Program-made: the position numbers and the translations under genes | The notes under the pieces: generated by a model | Databases searched by the model: none | The model's input: only the letters and a program-made list of their open reading frames with translations | What the model was told of the DNA's origin: nothing | NCBI GenBank assembly: GCA_016745215.1 | Contig: CP050890.1 | Span: 1,054,001-1,118,000, forward strand | Direction: 5' to 3' | DNA: 64,000 nucleotides | DNA from: Thiohalocapsa sp. PB-PSB1 | Lineage (GTDB): Bacteria > Pseudomonadota > Gammaproteobacteria > Chromatiales > Chromatiaceae | Shown: positions 36,395-45,966 of the stretch, in pieces | Layout: every line of letters begins with the position of its first letter | Position numbering within the stretch: position 1 is the stretch's first letter

Positions 36395-36606
36395 GCATTT
36401 TCGCCGCACTTGCATGCCCATGCTGAACATCTAGCGGTGGTCGGAGAATTCTATGAACGACTTTCAACTGGGAAGGGACACCGAAGCTCCTTTACAAATT
36501 CCGCACTCACCACGATCGGGGCAGCAAGGGCGGCGATCATCGTCAAACACAATTCCACAGTTGTTTCCATATTTGGGATGAAAATTATGAAAGCGATCCC
36601 TTCAGT

Positions 36607-38061
36607 CAATACCTTCGCCAAAAATTAGCGCCAAAAATTAGGTGGGCGACAGCCCGAGGTGATAGGTTATCCAGGTAACAATCCGAAGACCTATTCCCTC
36701 AGGAGGCTATCGCCCATGCCCGACATTATGCTGATCTTGAGCTGCTTAAGCCAGAGCGTAGATAAGACGAGCCTTGGCCGTTTGGGTTGCGTTGTGGAAG
36801 GGCTGTTGGCGATGACGGGGCGGGTAACGATGCGGGGGCTATCGCGCTGGACCGAGCGCGGGGGAAGCTATCGGACGCTACAGCGGTTGTTCAACACCAC
36901 GCTCAGTTGGGGCCAAGTGCATTGGCTGGTGATTCGCCAGCACCTGCTGGGCGACGAAACGCAATGGTTGCTGGCGGGCGATGAAGTGGTGGTGAGCAAA
37001 TCGGGCAAGAAGACCCACGGTCTGGATCGTTTTTTCTCCTCGGTGGTTGGCAAGACGATCCCGGGGTTGTGTTTTCTGAGCCTGTCGTTGATTAGCGTGC
37101 AACGGCGCTGTTCGTACCCATTGCGCCTGGAGCCGATTCTCAAAGAGACGGCCGCGAGCTGCCCGAAAGCGTCCAAAGCGGGTCGGGGTAAGGACCGAGG
37201 GCGGCCGAAAGGTAGCCGCAATGGCAATCGCCGGGAGGTGAGTCTGTCGCCCTATTTGCAGTTCGTTCAAGACCTTCTGCGCCAGGTGCTGGCACTGGTG
37301 TGCCAGACGCTGACGGTGCGTTATTTCGTCTTCGACGGGGCCTTCGGCCATAATCAAGCGCTGCAAATGGTCCGTCGCACGGGCTTAGAGTTGATCAGCA
37401 AATTGCGCCACAACAGCGCGCTGTATCTGCCCTATGACGGCCCCTACGCCGGGCGCGGCCCGCGGCGCAAGTACGGCAGCAAGCTCGATTATCAACACTT
37501 GCCGCCGTGCTTTCTCAAAGCCACTTCCGTGGAAGGACAGGTTCATACGGCCATCTACCAACTGCCCGTTTGGCACAAAAAATTCCCCGACCGGCTCAAT
37601 GTCGTGATCCTCGTCAAGACCAACCAACGCACCGGTGCCCAGGCCCATGTCATCCTTTTCAGTAGTGATCTTGAGTTAGGCTACGAAGCGCTCATCGATT
37701 ACTATCGCTTGCGCTTCCAAATCGAGTTCAACTTCCGAGACGCCAAACAGTACTGGGGCTTGGAAGACTTCATGGTGATCAAGCCAACGCCGGTCTACAA
37801 CAGTGCCAACCTGGCGATGCTGATGATCAACCTGTCCCAGATCCTGATGCGACCGGTGCGCGAGCACTGTCCGAGCTTTAGCGTCAATGACCTCAAAGCC
37901 CACTTCCGCGGCCGGAAATACGTCCTGGAGGTGTTAAAAATGCTTCCGGAAATGCCCGAAGCAAATATTATTGACCAAGCCCTTGAGCAGGCTGCAAATC
38001 TGGGGCGGATTAATCAAGAACTTAGTGCAGCATGAGATCGGGCTATTTGGCGAAGGTATTG
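36607..38061 (+). mobile_element. IS4-like insertion sequence, 1455 bp
   Basis: Perfect 16-bp inverted ends, CAATACCTTCGCCAAA at 36607-36622 and its complement at 38046-38061, with a 6-bp target duplication TTCAGT (36601-36606, 38062-38067). Carries one transposase gene. Confidence 0.9.
36716..38035 (+). CDS. IS4-like DDE transposase
   Basis: From ATG 36716, behind a perfect AGGAGG, the product is 439 residues. DDE residues fit WLLAGDEVVVSKSGKK (Asp), YFVFDGAFGHN (Asp) and the IS4 signature YRLRFQIEFNFRDAKQYWGLEDF (Y-x2-R-x3-E-x6-K). An open frame upstream to 36659 lacks a ribosome site. It is intact and flanked by a clean duplication, so the insertion may be recent. Confidence 0.9.
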   Translation: MPDIMLILSCLSQSVDKTSLGRLGCVVEGLLAMTGRVTMRGLSRWTERGGSYRTLQRLFNTTLSWGQVHWLVIRQHLLGDETQWLLAGDEVVVSKSGKKTHGLDRFFSSVVGKTIPGLCFLSLSLISVQRRCSYPLRLEPILKETAASCPKASKAGRGKDRGRPKGSRNGNRREVSLSPYLQFVQDLLRQVLALVCQTLTVRYFVFDGAFGHNQALQMVRRTGLELISKLRHNSALYLPYDGPYAGRGPRRKYGSKLDYQHLPPCFLKATSVEGQVHTAIYQLPVWHKKFPDRLNVVILVKTNQRTGAQAHVILFSSDLELGYEALIDYYRLRFQIEFNFRDAKQYWGLEDFMVIKPTPVYNSANLAMLMINLSQILMRPVREHCPSFSVNDLKAHFRGRKYVLEVLKMLPEMPEANIIDQALEQAANLGRINQELSAA

Positions 38062-38802
38062 TTCAGTAGGATTGGCGTTTAGCGTCTTCTTGCTCGCTTC
38101 ATCGCTGGCGCGGGCCTCGGTGATTAGCAACTTTGAGGTGGGCAGCGAGGGCTGGACGCTCGCCGACATCTTCCAACCAATCGCCAACCCTCCGACGATT
38201 ATTGGTGGTGGCAGCGTCATCTATGAGACCGCAGAGGGGAACCCCGCAGGCTCGATCGCGACCGCAGACGTCTCTCCCAACGCCACCTTTTTCATGGCTC
38301 CTGCCAAGTTCCTCGGTGACGCGTCGAGTGCCTTCGGGACGACCTTTTCTTATGACATGAGACTGCAGACGGGCGTCGGCCAGGTAGGGGCGGCGGTCAT
38401 GATGGTCGGTGGCGGCCTAACGCTTCTTGGGGGTGCAGGGAACGTACCGACTGAAGCTTGGGAGACCTTCGGCGTTGACCTGATAGGTGCTTCGTTCAAC
38501 GTGAACGCGAGGACCGGGCCGACCGCGACGGACGCACAGCTTCAGCAGGTGTTGGGAAGCCTGACGGCTCTCTACATTCAGCCCGACGTGAATAATGGCC
38601 CCGAATTCGCCTACCTTGACAACGTCGTTCTGAAAACCACGGTCGTACCGCTGCCTGCGACGCTGCCGCTGTTTGGCACCGCCTTGGCTGGCCTCGGACT
38701 CGCGCGTTGGCGCAATCGTACGAAAATGAAAAGGGCCAAGATTAAAGAGATTAAAGGGGCAGGCCCGATTTAGAGAAATAGGGGTCAGTGAATGAGAAGA
38801 AT

Positions 38803-38891
38803 GCCCAACTAGCCCGCCAACCCGACGCCAAACTGCGGCCGACGCTTCGCGCGTCGCCGCAGTTTGGCGCGGGCTGCGGGTGACGTTGGGC
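38803..38891 (+). repeat. attC site 14 (89 bp)
   Basis: GCCCAAC and GTTGGGC cores; stem CCGACGCCAAACTGCGGC with its complement, closely like attC 1. Confidence 0.85.
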
Positions 38892-38990
38892 CGCAAGACA
38901 GCGTCATCTCAATCCTCCGGCAGACGCTCGAACAAAGCCCGCATTCGTCAGCTTCTCAACCTGAGAAATCGCAAGAGGAAAGATGTACTC

Positions 38991-39347
38991 ATGGCAAACA
39001 AGCTCTCTTTGACATTATCGCCGGCACTCATCGCCTTCACCTTCGCGTTCGCAACAGCACACGCCTACGAGTGTGATCCGGCTCTCGGCAGTTTTCCGGA
39101 CGGCAAGTGTTACCCACTTTCAAAAGCCGGGAACCCGGTCCCCGCTGAGATTAGCCTTCGCATCTGGGCATCCTGCATGCGCGGCCACGACCCGTACAAC
39201 GCTCCAAACTGCTGCTGGCACCTGACGCCGCAGCTAGCCCAACAGCTAGAAACCTGTGGGGCTGGCGGGAAGTCTTGGACGGACAAGCTCAAGGACGTGC
39301 CTTGGGCTGAGGTCATCACGATTATCGGTGCCGCCGCTGGCGGATAA
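38991..39347 (+). CDS. Small secreted Cys-containing protein, unknown
   Basis: The 118-residue product from ATG 38991 has a clear signal peptide (ending FAFATAHA) and a short mature part with seven Cys (YECDPALGS, GKCYPLS, WASCMRGHD, PNCCWHL, ETCGAGG) and a hydrophobic C-terminal helix (VITIIGAAAGG). A frame open to 38880 is attC read-through. Single gene of its cassette; I do not recognise the family. Confidence 0.7.
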   Translation: MANKLSLTLSPALIAFTFAFATAHAYECDPALGSFPDGKCYPLSKAGNPVPAEISLRIWASCMRGHDPYNAPNCCWHLTPQLAQQLETCGAGGKSWTDKLKDVPWAEVITIIGAAAGG

Positions 39348-39436
39348 CGGTCGCTTAGTAGCCATAGATAAAGAGGCAAGATTGATAGAGAATTGGGGCC
39401 AGGCTCAATTATGATCGGCCACAGGCTTCATCATTC

Positions 39437-39528
39437 GCCCAACTAGCGCCTCGGCCCGACCGCCCGTTGCCGCGCCGTCGCTTCGCTACGGCGCGGCAAC
39501 GGGCGGCGGGCCAGGCTTAACGTTAGCC
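39437..39528 (+). repeat. attC site 15 (92 bp)
   Basis: GCCCAAC and GTTAGCC cores; stem CGCCCGTTGCCGCGCCG and complement, as in attC 11. Confidence 0.85.
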
Positions 39529-39570
39529 GAACAAAAACCGGGGACAGACCACAGTTTTTTTATTTCCACG

Positions 39571-40290
39571 TTAGATTGGCAACTTGAGCTGATCGTCGTC
39601 GGGTGCCTCTTTCCTCGGTCGTCCGGACTTGCCGGGCCAGGTACGGCGGCCGACCATCGAGGCGATTTGCCGCTGGAAACGCTCGCTGCCGAGCGCGAAC
39701 CCGCCGTTGGTCGCATCCCGAATGGCTGTAAGATCGCCCTCCGGGATCTCATCGGCGAAGAGGCTCAGGTAGCGAGCGCGGCGCGCTTCCTCGCCCTCGG
39801 CGAGGGCGCAATAAATAGAGTGCGGAACGACGACCGGATCGCCGACGCCCAAAGCGTTGCAACGGTAGCTCGACCAAGGATAATCGCCCGGGGCTTGTAC
39901 CATGTGCGCGCGAACCGGGTTCAGCTCGATGTACCGTTGGCAGGCGAGCAGATAGCTGTCCGCCTCGATGACAGACGAGCGAAAGCGCCCTTCGAAAAGC
40001 GTGCCGGTCCGACGGTAGGTCCGGTTGATGTATTGCACGTAGCGTTGTCCCAGTCCCTTCATAAGCAGCGACGGTCCCCGATCGGTTGCCGGTGTCATGA
40101 GCAAGTGCAGATGATTGGTCATGAGCACGTAGGCATGGACCCACACCGACTCCGCTGCCGCTCGCTCGACCAGCATGCCGAGGAGCGCCCGATAATCGGC
40201 GTCGTCGAAGAAGATCGCGGACCGGTCGATACCGCGCAGAATGGCGTGCAACGGAAAGCCGGCTGCGACGATGCGTGCGTGTCGGGGCAT
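39571..40290 (-). CDS. REP-associated tyrosine transposase (RAYT), intact
   Basis: A 239-residue RAYT: N-terminus RHARIVAAGFPLHAILRG, HUH motif MTNHLHLLMTP, catalytic Tyr in CQRYIELNPVRAH, C-terminal basic tail RRTWPGKSGRPRKE. It should cut single-stranded REP hairpins. The gene is flanked by GGGGACAGACCAC at 39540-39552 and the inverted form at 40341-40353, the likely cognate REP. The right REP end fuses directly to a truncated DUF6399-like gene. Confidence 0.92.
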   Translation of the reverse strand: MPRHARIVAAGFPLHAILRGIDRSAIFFDDADYRALLGMLVERAAAESVWVHAYVLMTNHLHLLMTPATDRGPSLLMKGLGQRYVQYINRTYRRTGTLFEGRFRSSVIEADSYLLACQRYIELNPVRAHMVQAPGDYPWSSYRCNALGVGDPVVVPHSIYCALAEGEEARRARYLSLFADEIPEGDLTAIRDATNGGFALGSERFQRQIASMVGRRTWPGKSGRPRKEAPDDDQLKLPI

Positions 40291-41344
40291 AAGAATCCGC
40301 TTGCGTGAACGTTCGTTCTTGGCTAGTCTAACGCAAAACCGTGGTCTGTCCCCGGTTTTTATCGTGTCCCCGGTTTTTATCGATAGAGCACACCGAGCTC
40401 ACGGATCAGCTCGCGCGCCTCGCTCTGGCGCGCTTGCGCCTGGGCGAGCTCGGCTTCGGCTGCGACCAGCGCATTCAGGGCCGCGTCAATGCGCGCCTTG
40501 AAGTCCGGCGGACGCCCGAGTGGGCGTGGCACACGCGCTTCGAACTGCTGCTGCGCGGCGCGCTCGGCCTCCCATTGCGCCTGTGCGGCCAGCACTCGTT
40601 CCTCGGCCTGTCGAACGTCGCGCGCCAACGCCAAGGAGGTGGCTTTCGACACCTCGTGTTGGCCGTGAAAGAGATCCGGAGAATGATGCGCACCGAGATC
40701 CGTTTCGGCATGCCGGCGCAGGGCCTTGGCTTCGTCGGCGGTGCTCTGGATCACCTCCACGGCGAGGCCCGTGCAGGCCTCTTCCAGCGCCGCCGTCCAG
40801 GTCGCCGCAGAGCGATCCGCGGCGTACCCCTCCAACAGAATGAAGTTCGACACCGGCTCGATGGCCACCAAGCAGGCCCCCGGATGGAACGTTTCGTCCT
40901 CGCACACCGTCACTTGCCGAGGCGCCATGCCCTCGCCAAGTGTCGTGCGCTGCGCCTCAGCCTCCGTGACCAAGGCCGCTTCCAGGGCCGCATTGAGCTT
41001 GTGTTGCGCGCCGTCGCTCACCCCGACAAAGGCTGAAAGCCCACTCAGCTCTAGAAATTCACTCACCAGCCGGGTGCCGCCCGCCGCCCGCAACGTGATA
41101 CTGAAGTGCGCCGCTATCACCATCCGGTGCAACCACGACATCCCCTCCGGGGTGCGTACGAACGCCACCAGACCGGCTGGCGCATCCCCAAGCGGTTGCT
41201 CATGGCACCACTCCAGCAGGGTGCTGCGCGCCACGCCCAAAGCGGCATGTTAGGTGACAATTAACTTGGCCGGTCGACGACAACTAACTTGGCCGATTTT
41301 AGAGGCTAAGGTAGCTGGCATTTTCGCAACCAAACGGCGCGTGA

Positions 41345-42880
41345 ATGTCAGGCAAGCGGATCACCATTGAGCAGGTCAAGTTCTACATGAGCAACAGAAA
41401 GCAAAGTCGCACGCAGGCGCAGGCGAGTGCCAAGACGGGCGTATCCGAGCGCAGTGCACGGCGGATCGAACACGGGGAGGTCGGCGTATTACAGCGCAAG
41501 GAGCGGCACTGGCGAACGCGCGCGGACCCGTTTGCAGGGGTCTGGGAGGAGGAGATCGTCAGTCGTCTGGAGCGCCAGCCGCGCCTGGATGCGACGACCC
41601 TGTTTGAAGACTTGCAGGAACGCCATCCGGGAGAGTACGGCAACGGCAAGAAGCGCACCTTCCAGCGTCGGGTGAAGGCGTGGAAGGCGCTGCACGGAGC
41701 GGACAAGGAGGTGATGTTCCGCCAGGTGCAGGAACCAGGTCGGCAGGGGTTATCGGATTTCACCGAACTCAAAGGGCTGGTCGTGACGATCGCTGGCGAG
41801 GAGCTGGACCACCGGCTGTACCACTTTCGCCTCGCCTACAGCGGCTGGAGCCACGTCAAGGTCGTGCTTGGAGGGGAATCCTACAGTGCGCTGGCCGAAG
41901 GGCTACAGGAGGCGCTGTGGCGGCTTGGTGGGGCACCGTTGGAGCACCGCACCGACAGCCTCTCGGCGGCCTACAAGAACCTCAGCAGCGAAGCACAAGC
42001 GGACCTCACCGAGCGCTACACGCAGCTCTGCGCGCATTACGGCATGACGGCCACGCGCAACAACCGTGGCGTCAGTCACGAGAACGGCGCCGTGGAATCG
42101 CCGCACGGGCACATCAAGCGGCGCATTGGGCAGGCGTTGTTGCTGCGTGACTCGGCCGATTTCGCCAGCTTGCAGGACTACCGAGAGTGGCTCGACGCGC
42201 TGCTGGTGCGTTTCAACCGGCGTTGCAGCGAGGCGCTCGCCATTGAGCGCGCGCAGCTGCAAGCCCTACCACGGCGGCGCACCGGCGACTACAGCGAGCA
42301 GGTGGTCGTGGTCACCACCTTCGCCACCATTGATGTCAAGCGCGTGCTCTACAGCGTGCCCGCACGCCTGGTCGGCGAGCGGCTACGCCTGCATCTCTTC
42401 GACGACCGCATCGAGGCGTACGTCGGCGCCACCTTGGCGCTCACGCTGCCGCGGGTGTACAGCGTCAACCACGAGCGGGCACGGCGCATCGACTACCGCC
42501 ACCTCATCGGCGTGCTGGCACGCAAGCCGCAGGCCTTTCGCTACTCGCAGCTGCGCGACGACCTGCTGCCCAACGCCACCTACCGCGCGATCTGGCAGCA
42601 TCTGGACAGCCACCTAGAAGCACGCGCGGCATGCAAACGCATCGTCGGCATCCTCGCCCTGGCCGCGCGCGCCGACTGTGAGCAGGCGCTGGGCGCGTAT
42701 CTGCTCGAGCGCATCGCCGCGGGTAGCGTGCCCACGCTGACGGCGCTGGAAAGCCGTTTCGACGCCCGCGACGCAGCCACACAGCAGGCTGAGCTGCGCG
42801 ACCGGCCCAGTACCCAGCACGCGCTTGCGAGCTACGACCACCTGTTGCCCGCGCAGGGCCAATCCATGGAGCTGCACTGA
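41345..42880 (+). CDS. istA: IS21 transposase IstA
   Basis: A 511-residue protein: N-terminal helix-turn-helix (AKTGVSERSARRIEHGEVG), integrase core with Asp in GLSDFTELKGL, Asp in EHRTDSLSAAYKN and Glu in SHENGAVESPHGHIKRR, then the Mu-transposase-like C-terminal region (IDVKRVLYSVPARLVGERL). Its stop lies 1 bp before the istB ATG. It looks intact. Confidence 0.95.
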   Translation: MSGKRITIEQVKFYMSNRKQSRTQAQASAKTGVSERSARRIEHGEVGVLQRKERHWRTRADPFAGVWEEEIVSRLERQPRLDATTLFEDLQERHPGEYGNGKKRTFQRRVKAWKALHGADKEVMFRQVQEPGRQGLSDFTELKGLVVTIAGEELDHRLYHFRLAYSGWSHVKVVLGGESYSALAEGLQEALWRLGGAPLEHRTDSLSAAYKNLSSEAQADLTERYTQLCAHYGMTATRNNRGVSHENGAVESPHGHIKRRIGQALLLRDSADFASLQDYREWLDALLVRFNRRCSEALAIERAQLQALPRRRTGDYSEQVVVVTTFATIDVKRVLYSVPARLVGERLRLHLFDDRIEAYVGATLALTLPRVYSVNHERARRIDYRHLIGVLARKPQAFRYSQLRDDLLPNATYRAIWQHLDSHLEARAACKRIVGILALAARADCEQALGAYLLERIAAGSVPTLTALESRFDARDAATQQAELRDRPSTQHALASYDHLLPAQGQSMELH

Positions 42881-42881
42881 C

Positions 42882-43742
42882 ATGGTCCAGACCGCCACAT
42901 TAGCGCTGATGCTCAAGCAACTGAACCTCACCAGCATCGCCCGCCACTGGCAGACGCAGCTCGAGACAGCCGAGCGCAACGGCTGGGACGGCGCGCGCTA
43001 CCTCAGTGCGCGATGCGAGCAAGAGCTGGCCGATCGTCACAGCCGACGCATTTCGCGTTACAGCAAGGAATCCCAGTTGCCCCCGGGCAAAAGCCTGGCC
43101 AGCTTCGATTTCGCCGAACTGCCAGAGGCGACCCGCGCGCAGATCCAGGCCCTGGCCGGCTCCAGCGACTGGACCCGCCAAGCGCGCAACCTGCTGCTGT
43201 TCGGTGCCAGCGGCGTCGGCAAGACCCACCTGGCCGCCGCCATCGGCCATGCGCTCACCGAGCGCAACGTGCGCGTGCGCTACGCCAACACCACCGCGTT
43301 GGTGCAGCAGTTGCAACTCGCCCGCGAGCAACTGCGCCTGGAAGACGCGTTGCACAAGCTCGACAAGTACCCGCTACTGATCTTGGACGATTTCGGCTAC
43401 GTCAAGAAAAGCCAACAGGAAACACAGGTGCTGTTCGAACTCATCGCCCATCGCTACGAGCGCGCCAGCCTGATCATCACCTCCAACCAGGCGTTCGCCG
43501 ACTGGGATCAGATCTTCCCCGACCAGATGATGACGGTGGCCGCCGTCGACCGCCTGGTCCATCACGCGAGCATCATCGAGATCGTAAGCGATAGCTACCG
43601 GCGCAAGCACGCCCTCGGCCAGCGCGGCAGCGAGCCGGCGAGCGCACGTCCGGCACCAGCCACCAGGTCGATGACAAGCAGCGCTGACAGCGCGCGGCGT
43701 AACGAACCGCGCGCGTCGGCCATCAACCCCGAGGCCGAGTAA
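42882..43742 (+). CDS. istB: IS21 helper ATPase IstB
   Basis: From ATG 42882 the 286-residue protein has a Walker A LLFGASGVGKTHLAAAIG, Walker B PLLILDDFGYVKKS, sensor IITSNQAFADW and the C-terminal DRLVHHASIIEI. IstB is an AAA+ clamp loader-like factor that directs IstA to target DNA. The last 40 residues are low-complexity Ser/Ala/Arg, unlike the usual short tail. Confidence 0.95.
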   Translation: MVQTATLALMLKQLNLTSIARHWQTQLETAERNGWDGARYLSARCEQELADRHSRRISRYSKESQLPPGKSLASFDFAELPEATRAQIQALAGSSDWTRQARNLLLFGASGVGKTHLAAAIGHALTERNVRVRYANTTALVQQLQLAREQLRLEDALHKLDKYPLLILDDFGYVKKSQQETQVLFELIAHRYERASLIITSNQAFADWDQIFPDQMMTVAAVDRLVHHASIIEIVSDSYRRKHALGQRGSEPASARPAPATRSMTSSADSARRNEPRASAINPEAE

Positions 43743-43801
43743 TCGTCGTCGCGAGCGCGCCCGCACGGCGCGCGACGACAACCCCACGGCGCGGCGCCGC
43801 G

Positions 43802-43868
43802 CCCCTGGCGGGTCCGAGCACGTCCAGTCGCCCTTCGGGCTCCTTCCCGTGCTCGGACCCGCCAGGGG
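43802..43868 (+). terminator. Strong hairpin after istB
   Basis: CCCCTGGCGGGTCCGAGCAC (43802-43821) is exactly complementary to 43849-43868, giving a stem of at least 20 bp with a 25-27 base loop. There is no T-run, so a terminator role is a guess; it could also be an IS-specific structure. Confidence 0.45.
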
Positions 43869-44272
43869 CGCCCCAAACCACCCCACAACACAGGAGGCTC
43901 CCACCCCAAAGAACAGCGACAACTAACCGGCCAAGATAGTTGTCGCTGACCGGACAAGATAATTGACATCGGATAGCGGCAGCCACCTCGCGTTGCGTCT
44001 CGCCGGCTGCCAACCGTGACTCGGCAGCAGCGATGTGTTCGGCTTGCTCCAAGCGCGTGCGTCGCGTCACGACCCGATTCCTCGCCCGGGTAGCGCAGCG
44101 CCGATGTATGGTCTATAGTCAAGCCTGGCAGAACCTTCGTACATTTTTCCGAATCCTCGGTGAATTTGCACCTCCAAGGGTACGAGATTATGAGGGTTCT
44201 GCCAAATACCTTCACACCGATTACCAAGCTTTAGGCTCGGACTTGGCCGGAATTACGAGCAAGGCCGTTATT

Positions 44273-44333
44273 GCCTAACACGACGCTCCAGGGGACGCTC
44301 CTTACGTCGCGCCCCTGAGCTTGGTCGTTAGGC
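44273..44333 (+). repeat. attC site 16 (61 bp)
   Basis: GCCTAAC and GTTAGGC cores; short stem CGACGCTCCAGGGG against CCCCTGAGC. Begins 6 bp after the end of the DUF6399-like element. Confidence 0.85.
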
Positions 44334-44353
44334 ATTGCACAATGAGGTTATGA

Positions 44354-45513
44354 GTGCACCAGATACCGTTAAATCGTGCTGATATTGAGAGCTTAAATCG
44401 CCAATGCAGGCATTTAAACGTATTCCCAATTTACCTGCCAAATTATTTCCATAATACGGATGGAAATCCCGTATCAGAAGTATTAAGAAAATTAGTTGCC
44501 GAGTGCTTAGAATATCTTTCTTGTATGAGGGTGGAGGAAATAAAGGAATTGATAAATGGACTCCCTCAAGGGGTCTCAATGTTTATTGATTTTGACGACT
44601 TAACGGACGTTACAGAAAAGAGCTTCCTTGAAAGACTATCTATTTATGTAAATGAATCAACCAAGTCTTATCTGAGTTTCAAGGAGATTATAAGAAAAAA
44701 TAATATTGGCGCAAAAGCCTTTGAATATTATCCTGAGTTGCAAATTAAAATTGATAAGAAAGGGCTGCTTTCTCTGGATGATGATTTCGAATTACACGAC
44801 GGAGGAATAATATATAAAGATCATGTGTTGCATTACCATCAATTCTTACGGAGAGGTTTTACGTCTAATCCAAACTTCGATTTCTTAGGGCGGTTTATCA
44901 ATTATTACAGAGAAACAAACGGTGGCAATACCTTTCGTATCGCGATTGACCCGCTTCGTCTGATGCCGAAAGAGTATTTTCAGCATATAGCTGAATTTGA
45001 CGCATGGTTTGGCCCAGATTTCGATAGAAGAAAACTCGAAGATATAAATGAAGTGGGTTTGACTGTAAAGAAGAGGATCAAGCCATCTATTTTTGATTTA
45101 ACGAATAATCTAGATAGAACTGAACTTTATTGGAGTTATAGAGACTCAATAAAAACACTATTGAGGAGGTATCTAATTCTGACTTTACCTATGAAGGCTA
45201 CAATATTAACAGATACGCACATTGCGAGAGAGATATAGAGAAGGGCGTCTTACGTCATTTGGATGGCGCAGTAAAAGTATACACAAATAACTATGCTGAT
45301 CGATTCTCCACTCAACTACCGACCGAAGCGCGCTGCAATAACTATATTAAATTATTTCGAATTGATGGTGATATTGATATAGAGCGATGGCTTGACTTGA
45401 CTGCTCATTTTTTCAAAGGTAATGAAATGATATTAGAGTATTTCGATCCGGCAGGTTTTGAAAACAAATTCGGAGCTAGAATAAAGCAATATCGGGATGC
45501 GAAACAAAGGTGA
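44354..45513 (+). pseudogene. Unknown cassette protein, frameshifted at a GA repeat
   Basis: GTG 44354 opens 294 codons (MHQIPLNRADIESLNRQC...), ending TAG just after GCGAGAGAGATATAG; a second frame then reads EKGVLRHLDGAVKVYTNNYADRF...RIKQYRDAKQR to 45513. Together they give about 385 residues, AT-rich and mostly soluble, with no motif I recognise. Slippage in the GAGAGA tract near 45228 explains the shift. It is the only gene of its cassette. Confidence 0.6.
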
Positions 45514-45519
45514 AAAATT

Positions 45520-45581
45520 GCCTAACATGCGCCTACAGCGGACGCGCCAAAGGCGCGCGCCGCTGAGGCTTGGCGTTGGAC
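45520..45581 (+). repeat. attC site (62 bp)
   Basis: GCCTAAC and GTTGGAC cores; arms CAGCGGACGCGCC/GGCGCGCGCCGCTG pair. Closes the frameshifted cassette. Confidence 0.85.
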
Positions 45582-45872
45582 GCGGCAATCCATCCACAGC
45601 CATCCGCGGAGCAAGAAGGAAGAAGGCCGGGCCACCCAGCGAAAGCACCGGCCAGCCCGCAACGGACACGCTATTGGCAAAGCCGCAGAGCAATGCAAAG
45701 GCGCCGCCATCCGCGGCAAAGCAACCTCCGCGGCTCCGGCAAGGCCAGACGCCGCCCGCAGGCTTGGCGTCGCACGGTCAAGCGCGGCACAATGCCGAAG
45801 CGCCGCCGGCAACAGCCTCCAGGCGTGGTCCTCGGCAGCCGGCACAAGTTCGGGCGCCCGCACGCAGCAGGC
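45582..45872. other. GC-rich cassette without a recognisable gene
   Basis: Open frames exist on both strands, but they are low-complexity Ala/Pro/Arg products without ribosome sites or known motifs. I see no gene. Confidence 0.5.
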
Positions 45873-45966
45873 GTCCAACGTCAAGCACAGCCCGGCGCAT
45901 GCTGCCGAGCCGCCCGCGTCAGCGGCGGCTCGGCAGCATGCGCTCGGGCTGGTGCGCTTGTTAGCC
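45873..45966 (+). repeat. attC site 17 (94 bp)
   Basis: GTCCAAC and GTTAGCC ends; stem GCATGCTGCCGAGCCGCC with its complement. Same stem as half-site 10. Confidence 0.75.

Larger units (their letters stand above)
36578..38773 (+). pseudogene. VPLPA-CTERM secreted protein gene split by an IS in its signal peptide
   Basis: ATG 36578 gives MKIMKAIPSV; after removing the IS and one TTCAGT copy the frame resumes at 38068 as GLAFSVFLLASSLARAS, a complete signal peptide, followed by a laminin-B-like extracellular domain (VISNFEVGSEGWTLAD...). The C-terminus VPLPATLPLFGTALAGLGLARWRNR is a VPLPA-CTERM sorting signal for an exosortase. The restored protein is about 245 residues. The intact 3' part alone has no proper start or export signal. 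It occupies one cassette. Confidence 0.85.
41248..43974 (+). mobile_element. IS21-family element, about 2.7 kb
   Basis: Contains istA and istB. Outer ends carry TGACAATTAACTTGGCCGG (left) and the complement of TGTCAATTATCTTGTCCGG (right), each repeated inward as CAACTAACTTGGCCG / CAACTATCTTGGCCG, the multiple-repeat style of IS21. AGCGGCA at 41241-41247 and 43975-43981 flanks it. A few bases between this direct repeat and the inverted ends (TGTTAGG, TCGGAT) do not match, so exact ends are uncertain. Confidence 0.88.
40377..44070 (-). pseudogene. DUF6399-like transposase gene, copy 1: truncated and split by IS21
   Basis: Minus-strand codons from GTG 44068-44070 (TRRTRLEQAEHIAAAESRL...REVAAA) stop at an IS21 insertion and resume at 41247 (LGVARSTLLEWCHEQPLG...), then end early at ELGVLYR where the RAYT-linked REP begins. 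The missing 3' part equals about 250 residues of the complete copy at 48714. The outer end of the element, GGCCTTGCTCGTAATTCCGG reversed, is at 44245-44266. Confidence 0.85.

Noticed and set aside
36389..36628. A 79-codon cassette gene
   Set aside because: The frame runs into the IS end; the real gene here is the VPLPA protein start at 36578.
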